Program-made: the position numbers and the translations under genes
Assembly: GCA_008923285.1 (NCBI GenBank)
Contig: WBSG01000010.1
Coordinates: 1 to 64,000, forward strand
Length of the DNA: 64,000 bases
From: Betaproteobacteria bacterium SCN2
Lineage (GTDB): Bacteria; Pseudomonadota; Gammaproteobacteria; Burkholderiales; Thiobacillaceae
Direction: 5' to 3'
Part shown: in pieces, positions 9,156-18,392 of the stretch
Numbering within the stretch: the stretch's first letter is position 1
How the letters are laid out: each line of letters begins with the position of its first letter
The notes under the pieces: model-generated
The model's database searches: none
Told to the model about the DNA's origin: nothing
What the model saw: the letters and a program-made list of their open reading frames with translations, nothing else

Positions 9156-9863
9156 ATGCGATTCAAACGACCCCAGGTGCGGTACTCGGAAACGCCCGAG
9201 CCCGTCACCCCCTACCAGGTTGCCGCACAGGTCTGGGACCAGCGCATCGGCAGCGCGCGAGTGCAGGCGAAGAACTGGCGGCTGATGGCCTTCGGCTGCC
9301 TGTCGCTCGCGCTACTGATGGCGGGTGGGCTGGTGTGGCGCTCGGCGCAGTCCATCGTCACGCCTTATGTGGTCGAGGTGGCCGCCGGCGGTCAGGTACG
9401 CGCGGTGGGCGAGGCCGCCACGCCGTACAAGCCAAACGACGCGCAGATCGCCTACCACCTGGCGCGCTTCCTCACCGATGTGCGCTCGCTGTCGATTGAT
9501 CCCATTGTGGTGCGGCAGAACTGGCTCGAAGCCTACGACTTCACCACGGACAAGGGTGCGGCCACGCTGAACGACTATGCGCGCGTCAACGATCCGTTCG
9601 CGCGCATCGGTCAGACCTCGACAGCCGTCGAGATCACCAGCGTCGTGCGCGCCAGCGAATCCTCGTTCCAGGTGCGCTGGATCGAGCGCAGCTATGTGAA
9701 CGGTTCGCCCTCTGGCGTCGAGCGCTGGACGGCTGTGCTGTCCATCGTGCTGCAACCGCCGCGCACCGAGGAGCGGCTGCGCAAGAACCCGCTGGGCATA
9801 TACGTGAACGGCCTGTCCTGGAGCCGTGAACTCGACGCGATCGAAGGAGCCAAGAAACCATGA
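9156..9863 (+). CDS. trbF: Conjugal transfer protein TrbF (VirB8 family)
   Basis: 235 residues: a short cytoplasmic N-terminus (KRPQVRYSETPEPVTPYQVA), one membrane helix at about 48-66 (MAFGCLSLALLMAGGLVW), and a periplasmic VirB8-like domain (VVEVAAGGQVRAVG, then NDPFARIGQTSTAVEITSV). VirB8 proteins link the inner-membrane complex to the VirB9/VirB10 core. The start follows a GGAG-like site, and the stop overlaps trbG by 4 bases. Length is normal. Confidence 0.94.
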   Translation: MRFKRPQVRYSETPEPVTPYQVAAQVWDQRIGSARVQAKNWRLMAFGCLSLALLMAGGLVWRSAQSIVTPYVVEVAAGGQVRAVGEAATPYKPNDAQIAYHLARFLTDVRSLSIDPIVVRQNWLEAYDFTTDKGAATLNDYARVNDPFARIGQTSTAVEITSVVRASESSFQVRWIERSYVNGSPSGVERWTAVLSIVLQPPRTEERLRKNPLGIYVNGLSWSRELDAIEGAKKP

Positions 9864-10873
9864 AACCCCAAATCCGCATTTACGCTTTGCCGTTGATCCT
9901 GAGCGCCACCCTGGCAACCGTCAGTGGTTGCGCCACACACGGCAAGCCGCCACCGGACATCACGCTGGACGAACCCGTGGCGGCGCACGCGCTGCCGGAG
10001 TTGCCCAAGCCCATCGAGGTAGTCGAAGTGCCAAAGCCACTGCCGCTGCCGGAACAGTTGAAGCCGCTGGCGAGCACGCCAGAGGACAAGCCAGTCGCCG
10101 AATCGCCCGACGAGAAGGCTCGCGTGGCGCGTGCCAATGCGGAGGCGCGCGTGCCCCCCAGCCGCGAGGGCTACATCAACGCGATCCAGGTCTGGCCCTA
10201 CGCGGACGGCGCGCTGTATCAGGTCTACACCAGCCCTGGCCGCGTCACCGTGATTGCCTTGCAGGAAGGTGAAGAACTGGTGACGGTCTCAGCCGGCGAT
10301 ACGGTGCGCTGGATCGTGGGCGATACCGCGAGCGGCGCGGGCGCCAGCCTGCGCGTGAACATCCTCGTGAAGCCCACGCGCGTCGGGCTGAAGACGAACC
10401 TGGTCATTACCACCAACCGTCGCACCTACCTGCTCGAACTGTCTTCCACGCCGCAGGCGTGGATGGCATCGGCATCGTGGGACTACCCGAAGGACCGCAT
10501 GCTGGCCTTGCAGAAGCAGGCGCAGCAGGCTCAGGCGGCAGCGCCGGTAGACTCGGGCTTGTCGCTGGAGCAGATCAAGTTCCGCTACGCGATCACGGGC
10601 GACAGCCCACCATGGAAACCGCTACGCGCGTTCGATGACGGCGAGCGGGTCTACATCCAGTTCCCTGCTGGCATCGCGCAGGGCGAACTGCCGCCGCTAT
10701 TCGTGATCGGGCAGCAGGGCGATGGCCAGCTCGTGAACTACCGCTTCCATTCGCCGTACTACATCGTGGATCGGCTGTTCGGTGCGGCCGAGTTGCGGCT
10801 GGGTGCGGACAAGGCCGCCGTGGTGCGCATCGAGCGCACCGATGGCGTGGGCAGCACGGCGCGGAGGTATTGA
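9860..10873 (+). CDS. trbG: Conjugal transfer protein TrbG (VirB9 family)
   Basis: 337 residues. The N-terminal signal ends at a lipobox-like VSGC (Cys about 22), so it may be a lipoprotein. A Pro/Glu-rich linker (about 30-95) precedes the VirB9 domain (YQVYTSPGRVTVIALQEGEE, later GVGSTARRY at the C-terminus). VirB9/TrbG forms the outer-membrane core ring with TrbI and, in P-type systems, TrbH. I see no separate trbH here, as is usual for Tn4371-like modules. It overlaps trbF by 4 bases. Confidence 0.94.
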   Translation: MKPQIRIYALPLILSATLATVSGCATHGKPPPDITLDEPVAAHALPELPKPIEVVEVPKPLPLPEQLKPLASTPEDKPVAESPDEKARVARANAEARVPPSREGYINAIQVWPYADGALYQVYTSPGRVTVIALQEGEELVTVSAGDTVRWIVGDTASGAGASLRVNILVKPTRVGLKTNLVITTNRRTYLLELSSTPQAWMASASWDYPKDRMLALQKQAQQAQAAAPVDSGLSLEQIKFRYAITGDSPPWKPLRAFDDGERVYIQFPAGIAQGELPPLFVIGQQGDGQLVNYRFHSPYYIVDRLFGAAELRLGADKAAVVRIERTDGVGSTARRY

Positions 10874-10875
10874 GC

Positions 10876-12150
10876 ATGAGCATGTCCGCCACACCGCAGA
10901 CGCCGCCGACGGGAACAGATAAGGCCGACCCGGACACCTTGGCTCTGCGCGCTTCGCCGCGCCCAGTCACGCGGCTCAATCGGCGCATGCTGGCGGTGCT
11001 TGCAGGGGCGCTCGGCATCGTCATACTGGGCGCCACGCTCTGGTCCTTGCAGCCGCACAAGCGTGAGCGCAACCCGGCCACCGAGCTGTACAACGTGGAT
11101 CGCGTCTCACGGGCCGATAGCCTCGACCAGCTGCCCAAGGACTATACTAAAGTGGTGCCAATGGCCAAGCCTGTGGTGCCGACGTTGGGTGAGCCGTTGC
11201 CGGGCGACTTGGGGCCGGCCATCGTGCATGCGCAGAACCACGGGAACACGGGCGCATACACTCCCGCGCAACCCGGCCGCATCGCACAGCCGGGCGATGC
11301 CGAGGATGCGGCGCGCTCGTCGGTGTTCTTCCGCAGCAGTAGTGCAACAAAGGCGACACCGGCAACCGTCGCGAGCACCTCCATGCCTGAGCCGGTGTCC
11401 GGCAACCAGGCATTCAATCCGATGGCAACGACATCGACACAGCCGACCGACCCGACGGCGATACAGAACCGGCAGGATCAGAAGCAGGCTTTCGTCGCGA
11501 ATAGCGGCGACACCGCCACCCGCAATCCGGCCAGCCTGCAATTGCCGACATCGCCCTACCAAGTGATGGCAGGCACCATCATTCCGGCGGCGCTGATGAC
11601 GGGCATCAACTCCGACCTGCCGGGACAGGTCATTGCCAATGTGACGGAGGCGGTCTACGACACGGCCACGGGTCGCTTCCTGCTGATTCCACAGGGGTCG
11701 CGGCTGATCGGCCGCTACGATAGCCAGGTTTCATTCGGTCAGCGACGGGTACTGCTGGTGTGGACGCGCTTGATCCTGCCCGATACCTCGTCGATTTCGC
11801 TCGACCGTCTGCCCGGTATCGACCCGGCGGGTTATGCCGGGCTGGAGGATGGCGTCGATTGGCACTGGGATCGCATCCTTGCCGGGGCGGCGTTGTCCAC
11901 GCTGCTCGGCGTGGGCGCCGAACTTGCCGCGCCTGATCGTGGCGGCAGCGATGGGAAAGTCGTCATCGCCACGCGCCAGAGCGCGCAGGACACCGTGAAC
12001 CAGGTAGGTCAGGAGATCACCAAACGCAACGTGAGCATCCAGCCGACGCTCACTATCCGCCCTGGCTTCCCGATGCGGGTCATGGTGAACAAGGATCTGA
12101 TTCTGCCACCCTACCAGCCGCTGTTCTTCCAGAGAGGTTCGTCACAATGA
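10876..12150 (+). CDS. trbI: Conjugal transfer protein TrbI (VirB10 family)
   Basis: 424 residues. A cytoplasmic proline-rich N-terminus is followed by one membrane helix at about 38-56 (MLAVLAGALGIVILGATLW), a long low-complexity periplasmic linker, and the conserved VirB10 C-terminal domain from about 230 (MAGTIIPAALMTGINSDLPG, later LIPQGSRLIGRYDSQV). The ATG at 10876 is preferred to the TTG at 10870, which overlaps the trbG stop. TrbI spans both membranes in the channel core. The stop overlaps the next gene. Confidence 0.95.
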   Translation: MSMSATPQTPPTGTDKADPDTLALRASPRPVTRLNRRMLAVLAGALGIVILGATLWSLQPHKRERNPATELYNVDRVSRADSLDQLPKDYTKVVPMAKPVVPTLGEPLPGDLGPAIVHAQNHGNTGAYTPAQPGRIAQPGDAEDAARSSVFFRSSSATKATPATVASTSMPEPVSGNQAFNPMATTSTQPTDPTAIQNRQDQKQAFVANSGDTATRNPASLQLPTSPYQVMAGTIIPAALMTGINSDLPGQVIANVTEAVYDTATGRFLLIPQGSRLIGRYDSQVSFGQRRVLLVWTRLILPDTSSISLDRLPGIDPAGYAGLEDGVDWHWDRILAGAALSTLLGVGAELAAPDRGGSDGKVVIATRQSAQDTVNQVGQEITKRNVSIQPTLTIRPGFPMRVMVNKDLILPPYQPLFFQRGSSQ

Positions 12151-12371
12151 ACACACCCACTGGCAAGCTGCGGCTGGGGCCGCTGCCGAAAACCGAGACC
12201 GTAAAACTCACTGTCTCACTAACGGTCACGCTCAAGGCCGATTTAGAGCGCTACGCCGCGCTGCATGCGCAGACCTACGGCGAACCGGTCGATGCCGCCA
12301 CATTGATCCCGCACATGCTGGAATCATTCATGGCACGGGATCGGGGATTCAGGAAGACCAGGGCGAAGTGA
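12147..12371 (+). CDS. DUF2274 family small protein of trb operons
   Basis: 74 residues, coupled to trbI by a 4-base overlap. It reads MNTPTGKLRLGPLPKTETVK, then a strand/helix stretch (LTVSLTVTLKADLERYAALH) and a C-terminal LIPHMLESFMARDRGFRK. This is the short protein that closes trb operons of this type and is known as DUF2274. The strand followed by two helices is compatible with a ribbon-helix-helix DNA-binding fold, so autoregulation of the operon is possible. Its function is not established. Confidence 0.8.
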   Translation: MNTPTGKLRLGPLPKTETVKLTVSLTVTLKADLERYAALHAQTYGEPVDAATLIPHMLESFMARDRGFRKTRAK

Positions 12372-12522
12372 TTCACAGCGACGCCGCATCAGCACAATCG
12401 CAATACGCCCATGTACGCCTGAGCGAGTTTTCGATAGATGCCGGAAAGATCACCATCATAGGACCGCATTTATACCGGCCGTTGCGATGCAACCAGCAAT
12501 TGCCCTGATGATGGAGCAGATC

Positions 12523-12894
12523 ATGTACAAAGCAGATCGAAGTCTGGTGGCTGCGAGGCCAAACGACGACTCTGATACAAACGAACCGCACGACATGCAG
12601 CTACCACGACTGGTCGCGACGAATACCTTGCCGTTCAGACGCACAATCCGCCGTACCGAGCTGCGACAGATCGTGCCGCTGGCCGATACGACGATCTACG
12701 ACATGGAGCGCCGCGGAGAATTTCCGCGCCGGTTCAATCTGACCGCGCGCTGCGTGGTATGGGACTTGACGGAAGTAGAAGCCTGGCTCGACGCACGTCG
12801 GCAAGCTTCCGACAGTGCGCAGTTGAAACGGGCGCCCTCACCAGACGTGCGCCAGCGAAAGCATCGTCCGGTCAAAGCAAAGCCTCTGTCGTGA
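12523..12894 (+). CDS. AlpA-like helix-turn-helix regulator or excisionase
   Basis: 123 residues from the ATG at 12523, which has GGAG six bases upstream; in-frame ATGs at 12487, 12508 and 12511 lack such a site. The central part (RRTELRQIVPLADTTIYDME, then GEFPRRFNL and WDLTEVEAWLDARR) is the MerR-like winged helix of AlpA/prophage regulators. These activate integrase genes or act as directionality factors. The C-terminus is basic. Its 3' end overlaps the convergent integrase by 23 bases. A 150-base gap separates it from the trb operon, so it probably has its own promoter. Confidence 0.8.
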   Translation: MYKADRSLVAARPNDDSDTNEPHDMQLPRLVATNTLPFRRTIRRTELRQIVPLADTTIYDMERRGEFPRRFNLTARCVVWDLTEVEAWLDARRQASDSAQLKRAPSPDVRQRKHRPVKAKPLS

Positions 12895-14128
12895 GCACCT
12901 TCATAGACGGCGGCAGCAAGGTCGGCGTGTGCGACTTGCCCGCCGCCCAAGCGTCGATCATGTCGGCCCATTCCTGCAACATGTGACGGCGCTGCTCAGC
13001 GTATTCGGCCTTGTTGTAAACGCCACGGGATGAGCGGCCGTCTTCGTGGGCCAGACACTTCTCGATCCAGTCGCTGTTGAAGCCAAGTTCGTTCAGGATA
13101 GTTGAGCCTGTGCGCCGCAGGTCATGCACGGTGAAGGGCTCTAGCGGGAGCTTGTTCGCCTTCGCGCGTTCGACGATCAGTTGCGTGACCCTATTGAGCG
13201 TGGCATTGGACATGCACTTGTCGGCATCGTAGCGCGATGGGATCAGGTAGCGCGAGCCGCCGGCGCAGGTGCGTAGCGCGATCATGATGTCGAGCGCCTG
13301 CTGCGAGAGGTAGACGTTGTGAGCCTTGGACGCCTTCATGCGTTCCTTCGGGATACTCCATAGCGCCTTCTCGAAGTTGACTTCATCCCAAGTCGCATGG
13401 ATCAGCTCGCTCTTGCGCACCAGCGTAAGCAGGATGAGCCGCAGGCCAAGCTTGATCGTGGGATACGAGGCGACATACTCCATCTGCGAGAGCGCGATGC
13501 GAATCTCACTCGGTGACAGCGCGCGGTCCTTCGGCACGAAGGTGGCGATCGACGATGGCCCAACGTCGTCTGCAGGGTTGGCCACCTTCTCGCCGTGCAA
13601 AATGGCAAAGCCATAGACCTGTTTAACGATGTCGCGGACATGGATCGCGGTGGCTGGCGCTCCCCTGCCCTTGACCTTGTTGCACATGTCGCGCAGGTCG
13701 TCGGCTGTGATCTCGGTCAGTAGCCGATTTTGGAAAGCCGGCAGGATGTCGCGATCAAGGATGCTCTTGCGCATGGATCTCGTGCTGTCGGCCATACGCG
13801 CCTCGGCGGCCCACCTGACGGTAAATTCGCCGAAGGTCTTGGCCTCGGCCAGCCGGCGCTTCTGGCGCTGCTTCTCCTGGGAAGGCGACCGCCCGTCGGC
13901 CACCGCGCGCCTGGCCTCCAGGCAGCGCTCGCGCGCCCTGGCCAGCGACAAGCCATCCGGCCCATAGCGGCCGATGGTCAGCGTTTCGCGGCGCCCATTG
14001 AGGCGATAGTCGTAACGGAAGGTGACGGTGCCAGCTGGCGAGACGGTCACGTACATGCCGTCCCGGTCGGCCACCTTGTATTGAGCGCCCTTGGGCTTGA
14101 GGTTCTTCAGTGCGGTGTCGGTGAGCAT
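12872..14128 (-). CDS. int: P4-type tyrosine integrase
   Basis: 418 residues. The N-terminal DUF4102-type arm-binding domain (LTDTALKNLKPKGAQYKVAD, later LTIGRYGPDGLSLARARE) is followed by a core-binding domain and the catalytic domain. The visible tyrosine recombinase residues are Arg in LVRKSELIHATWDEV, His-x-x-Arg in HDLRRTGS, His in CLAHE and the Tyr nucleophile in GVYNKAEYAEQRRHM. It catalyses integration and excision of the element. The gene starts 297 bases from the guaA stop and reads away from it, the usual geometry for islands of this class. Confidence 0.95.
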   Translation of the reverse strand: MLTDTALKNLKPKGAQYKVADRDGMYVTVSPAGTVTFRYDYRLNGRRETLTIGRYGPDGLSLARARERCLEARRAVADGRSPSQEKQRQKRRLAEAKTFGEFTVRWAAEARMADSTRSMRKSILDRDILPAFQNRLLTEITADDLRDMCNKVKGRGAPATAIHVRDIVKQVYGFAILHGEKVANPADDVGPSSIATFVPKDRALSPSEIRIALSQMEYVASYPTIKLGLRLILLTLVRKSELIHATWDEVNFEKALWSIPKERMKASKAHNVYLSQQALDIMIALRTCAGGSRYLIPSRYDADKCMSNATLNRVTQLIVERAKANKLPLEPFTVHDLRRTGSTILNELGFNSDWIEKCLAHEDGRSSRGVYNKAEYAEQRRHMLQEWADMIDAWAAGKSHTPTLLPPSMKVLTTEALL

Positions 14129-14424
14129 CGGCGTTCTCCCAAGCTTGCAACGGCTTTACCGTCACAAAGATTCAGAATGACAATCCGCCTGGAACCCGCA
14201 TGAAATCTAGCTTATCACTAGATTTTTTACCGTCATGCGTCAAAACGGCTTGACGGTAGAAATTATAATCCTGTGAGACCGCACTTGGCTACCGTCAGAT
14301 TAACCGACACTTCGATCTGGCTGCCAGCAATTGTTACCGATAGATTCCGTGTTATATATTTTTAGCAATCAATCAGTTAACATGCTTTTCCGATAGTCAC
14401 CGAAAGCCCGCGAACAAGCCTGGA
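14129..14424. other. Integrase upstream / attachment region
   Basis: 296 bases without a gene, clearly A+T-richer than its surroundings. It holds the putative integrase promoter and at least four copies of an 8-base motif (listed separately). It also has a related TACCGATAG at about 14335-14343 and CGATAGTCACCGA near 14391-14403. A TTATATATTTTTAG tract near 14351 could bend or melt. The repeat content suggests arm-type integrase or AlpA binding sites next to the attachment core. Confidence 0.6.
14157..14297. repeat. TACCGTCA repeats, candidate integrase arm sites
   Basis: TACCGTCA occurs directly at 14157-14164, 14228-14235 and 14290-14297 and inverted (TGACGGTA) at 14251-14258. The first copy lies 29 bases upstream of the integrase start. 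Small repeated sites near attachment cores are typical of arm-type sites for P4-like integrases or excisionase sites. The copies were found by eye; the binding role is inference. Confidence 0.6.
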
Positions 14425-14445
14425 TTATTCCCACTCGATGGTGCC
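14400..14445. other. Probable attachment site at the guaA 3' end
   Basis: The last codons of guaA (read on the minus strand: ATCGAGTGGGAATAA) lie at the junction between chromosome and element. Integrases of this class recombine within the conserved 3' end of guaA and restore the gene. The crossover cannot be placed to the base because the second attachment copy is outside the window. Confidence 0.5.
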
Positions 14446-15987
14446 CGGCGGCTTGCCGGTGATGTCGTAGGTCACGCGGTTGATGCCGCGGATCTCGTTG
14501 ATGATGCGGTTGGAAACCTTGGCCAGCAGCGAATACGGCAGTTCGGCCCAGTGCGCGGTCATGAAGTCCTGTGTTTGTACCGCGCGCAGCGCCACCACGT
14601 AATCGTAGGTACGGCCGTCGCCCATCACGCCCACTGCCTTGACCGGCAGGAACACGGCAAAGGCCTGAGAAGTCTTTTCATACCAGCCACTTGCGCGTAA
14701 TTCTTCAATGAAAATATGATCTGCCCGTCGCAGCAAATCGGCGTATTCCTTCTTCACCTCACCAAGGATGCGCACGCCCAGGCCAGGCCCCGGGAACGGG
14801 TGGCGATAGACCATGTCGTGCGGCAGGCCGAGCGCAACGCCCAGTTCCCGCACCTCGTCCTTGAACAGCTCGCGCAGGGGCTCCAGCAGCTTGAGATGCA
14901 TGTCTTCGGGCAGACCGCCCACATTGTGGTGGCTCTTGATGGCGTGGGCCTTCTTGGTCTTGGCGCCGGCGGATTCGATCACGTCCGGGTAGATGGTGCC
15001 CTGCGCCAGCCATTTGGCGTTTTTCAGCTTGCCGGCCTCGCGCTGGAACACCTCGACGAACTCGCCGCCGATGATCTTGCGCTTCCTCTCCGGGTCAGCC
15101 ACGCCGGCCAGCTTGCCCATGAACTGCTCGGTGGCATCGACATGGATGACCTTGACGCCCAGGTTCTTGGCGAAGGTCTGCATCACCTGTTCGGCCTCGT
15201 TCAGGCGCAAGAGGCCGGTGTCGACGAACACGCAGGTCAGCTGGTCGCCAATGGCACGGTGGATGAGTGCGGCGGCGACGGAGGAGTCCACGCCGCCTGA
15301 GAGGCCCAGAATGACCTCGTCCTGCCCTACTTCGGACTTGATTTTCGCCACCGCCTCGGTGACGTAGTCGGGCATGTTCCAGTCCTGCCCGCAGCCGCAG
15401 ATGTCGTGCACGAAGCGGCCGAGGATAGCCTTGCCCTGCAGGGTGTGGGTGACCTCGGGATGGAACTGGAAGGCGTAGAAGCGCTTGTCCTCGTTGGCCA
15501 TGCCGGCGATGGGCGTGGAAGCGTTGTCGGCGATGACCTTGAAACCGGCCGGCAGTTCGACCACGCGGTCGCCGTGGCTCATCCACACGTCCAGCCAGCA
15601 CTTGCCGTCGGGATCGCAGCGGTCCTGGATGTCGGTCAACAGTCTGGAGTGGCCGCGCGCGCGCACTTCGGCATAGCCGTATTCGTGGTGGCTGGCGTTT
15701 TCCACCTTGCCGCCCAGTTGCGCGGCCATGGTCTGCATGCCGTAACAGATGCCGAGCACCGGCACGCCGAGCTCGAACACCGCCTGCGGCGCACGCGGGG
15801 TTTCTTCTTCGATCACCGAGGCCGGGCCACCCGACAGGATGATGCCGGCGGGCGCGAAGTCACGCACGAATTGTTCCGAAACATCAAAGGGATGCAGCTC
15901 ACAGTAAACGTTGGCCTCACGCACGCGGCGGGCGATCAACTGGGTGTACTGGGAACCGAAATCGAGGATGAGAATTTTCTGGTGCAT
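14425..15987 (-). CDS. guaA: GMP synthase (glutamine-hydrolysing)
   Basis: 520 residues converting XMP to GMP. The N-terminal glutamine amidotransferase has the nucleophile in LGICYGMQ (Cys 81) and a His/Glu pair in FHPEVTHT. The ATP-pyrophosphatase P-loop [11 protein letters not shown] is near 228, and the C-terminal dimerisation domain ends TIEWE. The protein is complete although its 3' end is the probable insertion site. It is downstream of guaB with one gene between, likely a guanine-synthesis operon. Confidence 0.97.
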   Translation of the reverse strand: MHQKILILDFGSQYTQLIARRVREANVYCELHPFDVSEQFVRDFAPAGIILSGGPASVIEEETPRAPQAVFELGVPVLGICYGMQTMAAQLGGKVENASHHEYGYAEVRARGHSRLLTDIQDRCDPDGKCWLDVWMSHGDRVVELPAGFKVIADNASTPIAGMANEDKRFYAFQFHPEVTHTLQGKAILGRFVHDICGCGQDWNMPDYVTEAVAKIKSEVGQDEVILGLSGGVDSSVAAALIHRAIGDQLTCVFVDTGLLRLNEAEQVMQTFAKNLGVKVIHVDATEQFMGKLAGVADPERKRKIIGGEFVEVFQREAGKLKNAKWLAQGTIYPDVIESAGAKTKKAHAIKSHHNVGGLPEDMHLKLLEPLRELFKDEVRELGVALGLPHDMVYRHPFPGPGLGVRILGEVKKEYADLLRRADHIFIEELRASGWYEKTSQAFAVFLPVKAVGVMGDGRTYDYVVALRAVQTQDFMTAHWAELPYSLLAKVSNRIINEIRGINRVTYDITGKPPGTIEWE

Positions 15988-16008
15988 GGATTTATATGTG
16001 GGGCGGGG

Positions 16009-16719
16009 TCAATCCGCCAGATAGTATTCGACCGTGGAGACCACCCTCACCTTCTTGATGTGCGGGGTGCTCTGGTCGCGATCTTCAATGGAAAACTGGC
16101 CCTGGTTGGCGCGCCGGATCTTGCCCAGCGCGCTCTCGGAATCCTTGGCGAACTTTTCGGCGGCCTGGCGGGCATTGCGGGTCGCCTCCTCGATCATCGC
16201 CGGCTTCAGGGCATTGAGGCCGGTGAACAGGAAGCGCGGGCGGTTTTCGTAGTCGCCGGTGTTGAGCGCGATGTCCTGGCGGCCGAGATCGCCCAGCCTG
16301 GGCATCACCGCGCGCACCGTGTCCACCTGCTTGCTATAGACCGTGACCACGGATTTTCCCGTGTAGCGCAGCCGGTTGGCGAGTTCGGCGCTGCCGTATT
16401 CCTGGGCCTGGCGATCGGTGATGGAGGGCGGCGAGACCGAAATCTCGGCGGCCTTGAAGCCCTGCGCCTGCAGGAAATTGACGATGGTCTGGTTGCGCGA
16501 CTCGATCGCGGCATACAACTGGCCGAGGTCGTTGCCCGTCACATTGAAGCCGACCGGCAGGACGGCAGTGTCGGCCGGCACTTCGCGCTCGGCCAGGCCC
16601 TTGACCTCGACGCTGCGGTCGAGCTTCTTGAAATCGAGCAGGCCATTGCCCAGGATCCATGCAGCGACGGCAAGGCCGAGCGCCAGTATCAGCGACTCGA
16701 CGATCCGGGTATTGGCCAT
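16009..16719 (-). CDS. SIMPL-domain (DUF541) periplasmic or membrane-anchored protein
   Basis: 236 residues. One N-terminal hydrophobic segment (ESLILALGLAVAAWILGNGL) acts as an uncleaved anchor or signal, followed by a SIMPL/DUF541 domain (VEVKGLAEREVPADTAVLPV, later RYTGKSVVTVYSKQVDTVRA and ATRNARQAAEKFAKDSESALG). The family includes the BP26 periplasmic protein; its biochemical role is unclear. It lies between guaB (6 bases upstream) and guaA (21 bases downstream), so it is probably cotranscribed. No functional link to purine synthesis can be seen. Confidence 0.85.
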   Translation of the reverse strand: MANTRIVESLILALGLAVAAWILGNGLLDFKKLDRSVEVKGLAEREVPADTAVLPVGFNVTGNDLGQLYAAIESRNQTIVNFLQAQGFKAAEISVSPPSITDRQAQEYGSAELANRLRYTGKSVVTVYSKQVDTVRAVMPRLGDLGRQDIALNTGDYENRPRFLFTGLNALKPAMIEEATRNARQAAEKFAKDSESALGKIRRANQGQFSIEDRDQSTPHIKKVRVVSTVEYYLAD

Positions 16720-16725
16720 GTCCGC

Positions 16726-18189
16726 TTATTCCACCCGATAGTTGGGCGCTTCCTTGACGATCTGCACGTCGTGCACGTGCGATTCGCGGATGCCGGCGGC
16801 AGTGATCTGGACGAATTCGGCCTTCTGATGCATTTCCTCGATGCTGTTGCAGCCGAGGTAACCCATGCTCGAGCGCACGCCGCCGATCAACTGATGGATC
16901 ACGTTGAGCACGCTGCCCTTGTAGGGTACGCGGCCCTCGATGCCTTCCGGCACCAGCTTGTCGGCGTTGGCTTCGTTGTCCTGGAAATAGCGGTCCTTGG
17001 AGCCCTGCTGCATGGCGCCCAGGCTGCCCATGCCGCGGTAGGACTTGTAGGAGCGGCCCTGGTAGAGTTCGACCTCGCCCGGCGCCTCTTCGGTGCCGGC
17101 CAGCAAGCCGCCGAGCATGACGCAATGCGCGCCGGCTGCCAGCGCCTTGGCGATGTCGCCGGAAAAGCGGATGCCGCCATCGGCGATGACGCCAACCCCG
17201 GTTCCGGCCAGCGCATCGGCCACATTGGCCACGGCAGAGATCTGCGGCACGCCCACGCCGGCAACGATGCGAGTGGTGCAGATGGAACCGGGGCCGATGC
17301 CGACCTTGACGGCGTCGGCGCCATGTTCGACCAGCGCAGTGGCCGCCTTGGCGGTAGCGATGTTGCCGCCGACCACCTGCACTTCAGGGAAGCGCTTCTT
17401 CACCCACTCCACGCGTTTCAGCACGCCGCTGGAATGGCCGTGGGCAGTATCGACCACGATCACGTCCACGCCGGCCGCAACCAGCAGTTCGATGCGCTCG
17501 TCGTTGTCCGCGCCCACGCCGACGGCCGCGCCAACCCTGAGGCGGCCCTGCTCGTCCTTGCAGGCGAAGGGGTGTTCAGTCGATTTCTGAATGTCCTTGA
17601 CGGTGACCAGGCCCTTCAGCTCAAAGGCGTCGTTCACCACCAGAACGCGTTCCAGGCGATGCTTGTGCAAAAGCGCCGTCGCCTCTTCCAGGCTGGCACC
17701 CTCCCTCACCGTGACCAGGCGCTCGCGCGGGGTCATGATGCTGGAAATCGGCTGGTCGAATCTGGTTTCGAAACGCAGGTCGCGGTTGGTGACGATGCCC
17801 ACCACCTTGCCGCTCGGCTCGACCACGGGCAGTCCGGAAAATGCCACCTTGCGGGAAAGCTCCATCACCTCGCGCACCGACATGTCGGGCGAGATGGTCA
17901 TCGGATCCTTGACCACGCCGGACTCGAAACGCTTGACCTTGGCGACTTCCGCCGCCTGCGCATTGGCGTTCATGTTCTTGTGCACGATGCCGATGCCCCC
18001 CTCCTGAGCCAGCGTGATGGCGAGGCGAGCCTCGGTCACCGTGTCCATGGCGGCGGAGACGATCGGGATATCCAGGCTGATGGTGCGCGTCAGGCGGGTT
18101 TTCAGGCTGACGTCGCGCGGAAGGATGTCTGACTGGGCGGGAACGAGCAGGACGTCGTCGAAGGTCAGAGCTTTTTGGAGTACGCGCAT
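16726..18189 (-). CDS. guaB: Inosine-5'-monophosphate dehydrogenase
   Basis: 487 residues; oxidises IMP to XMP with NAD+, the first committed step to GMP. The start at 18189 gives [20 protein letters not shown], the standard N-terminus; the open frame runs further upstream without need. Two CBS domains lie around 93-205. The catalytic loop [15 protein letters not shown] is near 300, and the flap segment around [15 protein letters not shown] follows. An AAGGAA site lies upstream of the ATG, and a good sigma-70 promoter is at 18215-18242. Confidence 0.97.
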   Translation of the reverse strand: MRVLQKALTFDDVLLVPAQSDILPRDVSLKTRLTRTISLDIPIVSAAMDTVTEARLAITLAQEGGIGIVHKNMNANAQAAEVAKVKRFESGVVKDPMTISPDMSVREVMELSRKVAFSGLPVVEPSGKVVGIVTNRDLRFETRFDQPISSIMTPRERLVTVREGASLEEATALLHKHRLERVLVVNDAFELKGLVTVKDIQKSTEHPFACKDEQGRLRVGAAVGVGADNDERIELLVAAGVDVIVVDTAHGHSSGVLKRVEWVKKRFPEVQVVGGNIATAKAATALVEHGADAVKVGIGPGSICTTRIVAGVGVPQISAVANVADALAGTGVGVIADGGIRFSGDIAKALAAGAHCVMLGGLLAGTEEAPGEVELYQGRSYKSYRGMGSLGAMQQGSKDRYFQDNEANADKLVPEGIEGRVPYKGSVLNVIHQLIGGVRSSMGYLGCNSIEEMHQKAEFVQITAAGIRESHVHDVQIVKEAPNYRVE

Positions 18190-18214
18190 CGCTTTGTTTC
18201 CTTGGCAAAATCGG

Positions 18215-18242
18215 ATTATACGGGATGGGCCTGCGCAGACAA
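18215..18242 (-). promoter_or_regulatory. Probable sigma-70 promoter of guaB
   Basis: On the minus strand TTGTCT and a perfect TATAAT are separated by 16 bases. The -10 box ends about 26 bases before the guaB start codon. The divergent lipoprotein gene starts about 150 bases away. I did not recognise a PurR-type operator. Confidence 0.7.
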
Positions 18243-18392
18243 AATAGACTTGTATCGCCGCCGCCATCCAGCACTGCAAAAGAAAAAAGACGATAGATTG
18301 ACGCGGCCGCCGCGAAGGGCTAATTTTCGGGCATCCAGGGCAGGCCATGCGCGCTGTCCGGTTTTGAACCCGTAACGCCACGTGGGAGAAAT

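Larger units (their letters stand above)
1..14430. mobile_element. Integrase-proximal end of an integrative and conjugative element in guaA
   Basis: A continuous conjugation module (traG, trbB to trbI) is followed by an AlpA-like regulator and a tyrosine integrase. The integrase start faces the 3' end of the chromosomal guaA gene. Elements of the Tn4371/RP4 trb type carry this gene order, and the guaA 3' end is a known insertion site for tyrosine-recombinase islands. The other end, with relaxase, replication, partition and cargo genes, is outside the window. The right boundary is placed near 14400-14445 from context; no second attachment copy is visible, so the exact edge is inferred. Confidence 0.85.

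Noticed and set aside
15406-18132. 908-codon plus-strand open frame antisense to guaA, the SIMPL gene and guaB
   Set aside because: It is a mirror frame of G+C-rich coding DNA; all three genes on the other strand match known families over full length.
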